Shown in pieces: positions 42,224 through 43,371 of a DNA stretch of 43,371 nt. How positions within the stretch are numbered: the first letter of the stretch is position 1; each line of letters begins with the position of its first letter. The position numbers and the translations under genes were made by a program. Under the pieces are notes generated by a model, which worked only from the letters and a program-made list of their open reading frames with translations, searched no databases and was not told the DNA's origin. Origin of the DNA: Flavobacterium oncorhynchi (GTDB lineage: Bacteria; Bacteroidota; Bacteroidia; Flavobacteriales; Flavobacteriaceae); the NCBI RefSeq assembly GCF_002217355.1, contig NZ_MUHA01000007.1, positions 575,772 to 619,142 of the forward strand, written 5' to 3'.

Positions 42224-42253
42224 TTGTAAAATCAAAGATCTGTTGTATTTTTG
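42224..42253 (+). promoter_or_regulatory. Promoter of the second tRNA-Asp gene
   Basis: TTG (42224-42226), 19 bases, TATTTTTG (42246-42253): the same spacing as for copy 1. Confidence 0.75.
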
Positions 42254-42270
42254 CACTCGCAATAACGCAG

Positions 42271-42344
42271 GGTTTGGTAGTTCAGTTGGTTAGAATACAT
42301 GCCTGTCACGCATGGGGTCGCGGGTTCGAGTCCCGTCCAGACCG
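42271..42344 (+). tRNA. tRNA-Asp (anticodon GTC), copy 2
   Basis: Identical to copy 1 over all 74 bases. The 5' flank (GCAATAACGCAG) is also shared. It lies 697 bases downstream, has its own promoter (42224-42253) and its own terminator (42356-42387). Confidence 0.97.
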
Positions 42345-42355
42345 CCTAAGTTGTT

Positions 42356-42387
42356 AAAAGCCTTTCTTAACGGAAAGGCTTTTTTTT
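42356..42387 (+). terminator. Terminator after tRNA-Asp copy 2
   Basis: AAAGCCTTTC and GAAAGGCTTT around the loop TTAACG, followed by a run of T to 42387. Stem identical to the one after copy 1. Confidence 0.9.
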
Positions 42388-42397
42388 GTTTTTACTA

Positions 42398-42496
42398 TTT
42401 AACCGCAAAGACGCTAAGATTTTACGCAAAGTTCGCAAAGGTTTTATTTAATCTTTGCGAACTTTGCGCTTTTACCTTGTGTGCTTTGCGGTTAAA
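42398..42496. repeat. Nested inverted repeat before the AraC-type gene
   Basis: Outer arms TTTAACCGCAAAG (42398-42410) and CTTTGCGGTTAAA (42484-42496). Inner arms GCAAAGTTCGCAAAG (42426-42440) and CTTTGCGAACTTTGC (42453-42467). Both pairs are perfect. It is the more complete copy of the element at 41821-41887 and ends 20 bases before the regulator start codon. Confidence 0.85.
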
Positions 42497-42516
42497 TTTC
42501 TTCCTATCTTTATATT

Positions 42517-43341
42517 ATGGAACATTCCGGTCAAAAACTCGATAAATATTACATAAAGAAAGTAGATGCCGATAAAAAAAGCATTTACTGCCACCACGAT
42601 TTGATGGGCGAATTATTTGTGCCTCCGCATCGACACGTTAAAGCACAATTGCTGTATGCTGAAGGCGATGTCGTTTTTGTAACGACTGAAACCAAAACCT
42701 ATTTTTTACCGGCAAGACATTTTATCTGGATTCCGAGTGGAGTGGAGCACAGCATCGAACCAAAATCTGAAAGTGTTACGATGCGAAATTTGTATTTTCC
42801 AGTCGAAAAAGACGAAGACGACTTTTATAAAGTAGAAGGAATTTATCCAGTCAATAATTTACTGTTGCAAATGATGCTTTTTACCAATCGATGGAATGGT
42901 GATCTTAAAAAGGGAACTCCGAACTTTGCCATTGCAAAAGCGATAAAAGCGATTTTGCCTCAAATATGTACTAATAATTTACCTTTAGAATTACCACAGC
43001 CAAAAGACAAACGACTTAGTAAAATTCTTCGTTATATTGAGAATAATTTGGGCGAAACGATTCTCTTTGCCGATGTTGCGCATGAATTTGGTTACAGCGA
43101 ACGCTCTTTGTATCGCTTGTTTCAAAAAGATCTTAATATGTCTTTTATTCAATATTATACTATTCGCCGAATTTTAAAAGCAATTGAACTTTTATTAGAA
43201 AGAAAACTTTCGGTAAAAGAGGTAGCCGAAGAAGTTGGTTATAATAGTGTTCCAACGTTCAGCAACACATTCTTCAAGATTTTAGGACAAAGACCTTCTG
43301 ATTATTTAAATGGAGAAGAGATTTTAGAAAGAGGTAAATAG
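42517..43341 (+). CDS. AraC-family transcriptional regulator
   Basis: A 274-residue regulator. The N-terminal half is a cupin-type sensing domain (HHDLMGELFVPPHRHVKAQL, HFIWIPSGVEHSI), and the C-terminal half has the double helix-turn-helix of AraC/XylS: ILRYIENNLGETILFADVAHEFGYSERSLYRLFQKD, and VKEVAEEVGYNSVPTFSNTFFKILGQRPSDYL. It binds DNA in response to a small ligand; the target and ligand are unknown. It stands alone at the end of the window, preceded by the nested hairpin at 42398-42496. Confidence 0.93.
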   Translation: MEHSGQKLDKYYIKKVDADKKSIYCHHDLMGELFVPPHRHVKAQLLYAEGDVVFVTTETKTYFLPARHFIWIPSGVEHSIEPKSESVTMRNLYFPVEKDEDDFYKVEGIYPVNNLLLQMMLFTNRWNGDLKKGTPNFAIAKAIKAILPQICTNNLPLELPQPKDKRLSKILRYIENNLGETILFADVAHEFGYSERSLYRLFQKDLNMSFIQYYTIRRILKAIELLLERKLSVKEVAEEVGYNSVPTFSNTFFKILGQRPSDYLNGEEILERGK

Positions 43342-43349
43342 TTTTTCTT

Positions 43350-43371
43350 TCACGCAGATTTAAAAGGATTT
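43350..43371. repeat. Partial dispersed repeat at right window edge
   Basis: CACGCAGATTTAAAAGGATT is the start of the 'CGCAGATT' module also found at 1221-1260 and 26060-26100. It is cut by the window edge. Confidence 0.5.

Noticed and set aside
42175..42357. 60-codon frame ending in the second tRNA-Asp gene
   Set aside because: It crosses the tRNA gene; its apparent conservation comes from the tRNA.

Overview
The window is a piece of a low-GC Bacteroidota chromosome, most likely Flavobacterium or a close relative. Evidence: promoters of the type TTG-N18-20-TAnnTTTG; a MurF-alanine racemase fusion; an Mrp ATPase without the CxxC motif; a TonB-dependent receptor with an N-terminal carboxypeptidase-regulatory-like domain; and intergenic gaps filled with short dispersed repeats and inverted repeats. 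No phage, plasmid, transposase or CRISPR array is visible. Most of the window is chromosomal core with a few accessory genes.

Layout. (a) 1-8 kb: Gfo/Idh/MocA oxidoreductase, periplasmic prolyl oligopeptidase, TonB receptor with a His/Cys-rich small protein upstream (probable metal uptake pair), an outer-membrane beta-barrel protein and a divergent PAP2-like membrane protein. (b) 8.3-13 kb: MurF-Alr fusion, MscL, aspartate-semialdehyde dehydrogenase, a SUKH-family protein. (c) 13.1-17.7 kb: 2Fe-2S ferredoxin, a secreted protein, the Fe-S assembly pair Mrp/NifU-like, and an L,D-transpeptidase. (d) 17.8-25.4 kb: a self-contained regulated export module. A minus-strand operon (membrane-fusion protein, ABC ATPase, possible 23-residue membrane peptide, FtsX/MacB-type permease) faces a plus-strand NtrC-type regulator and a histidine kinase. 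The divergent gap carries a sigma-54-like -24/-12 element and two matching operator-like palindromes, so the control circuit can be read from the sequence. (e) 25.7-33.3 kb: alkyltransferase-like protein, LysE-type exporter, TrmB, ammonium transporter, NTF2-like protein, a lipoprotein with three Cys/His repeats, an exported flavodoxin-RidA fusion, an NAD(P)-binding protein and HPF. (f) 33.4-34.7 kb: a small accessory patch with a 36-codon ORF, a 78-residue protein whose leader duplicates that of the small ORF, and an HNH endonuclease. (g) 34.8-43.4 kb: AsmA-like protein, thioredoxin, M1 aminopeptidase overlapping a DUF58 gene, two identical tRNA-Asp genes with a possible decayed third copy between them, and an AraC-type regulator.

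The best leads are the sigma-54/NtrC control region of the ABC module, the duplicated-leader small ORF or structured RNA at 33.5 kb, the exported flavodoxin-RidA fusion, and the triple-repeat lipoprotein. All functions are assigned from motifs read by eye; no database search was possible.
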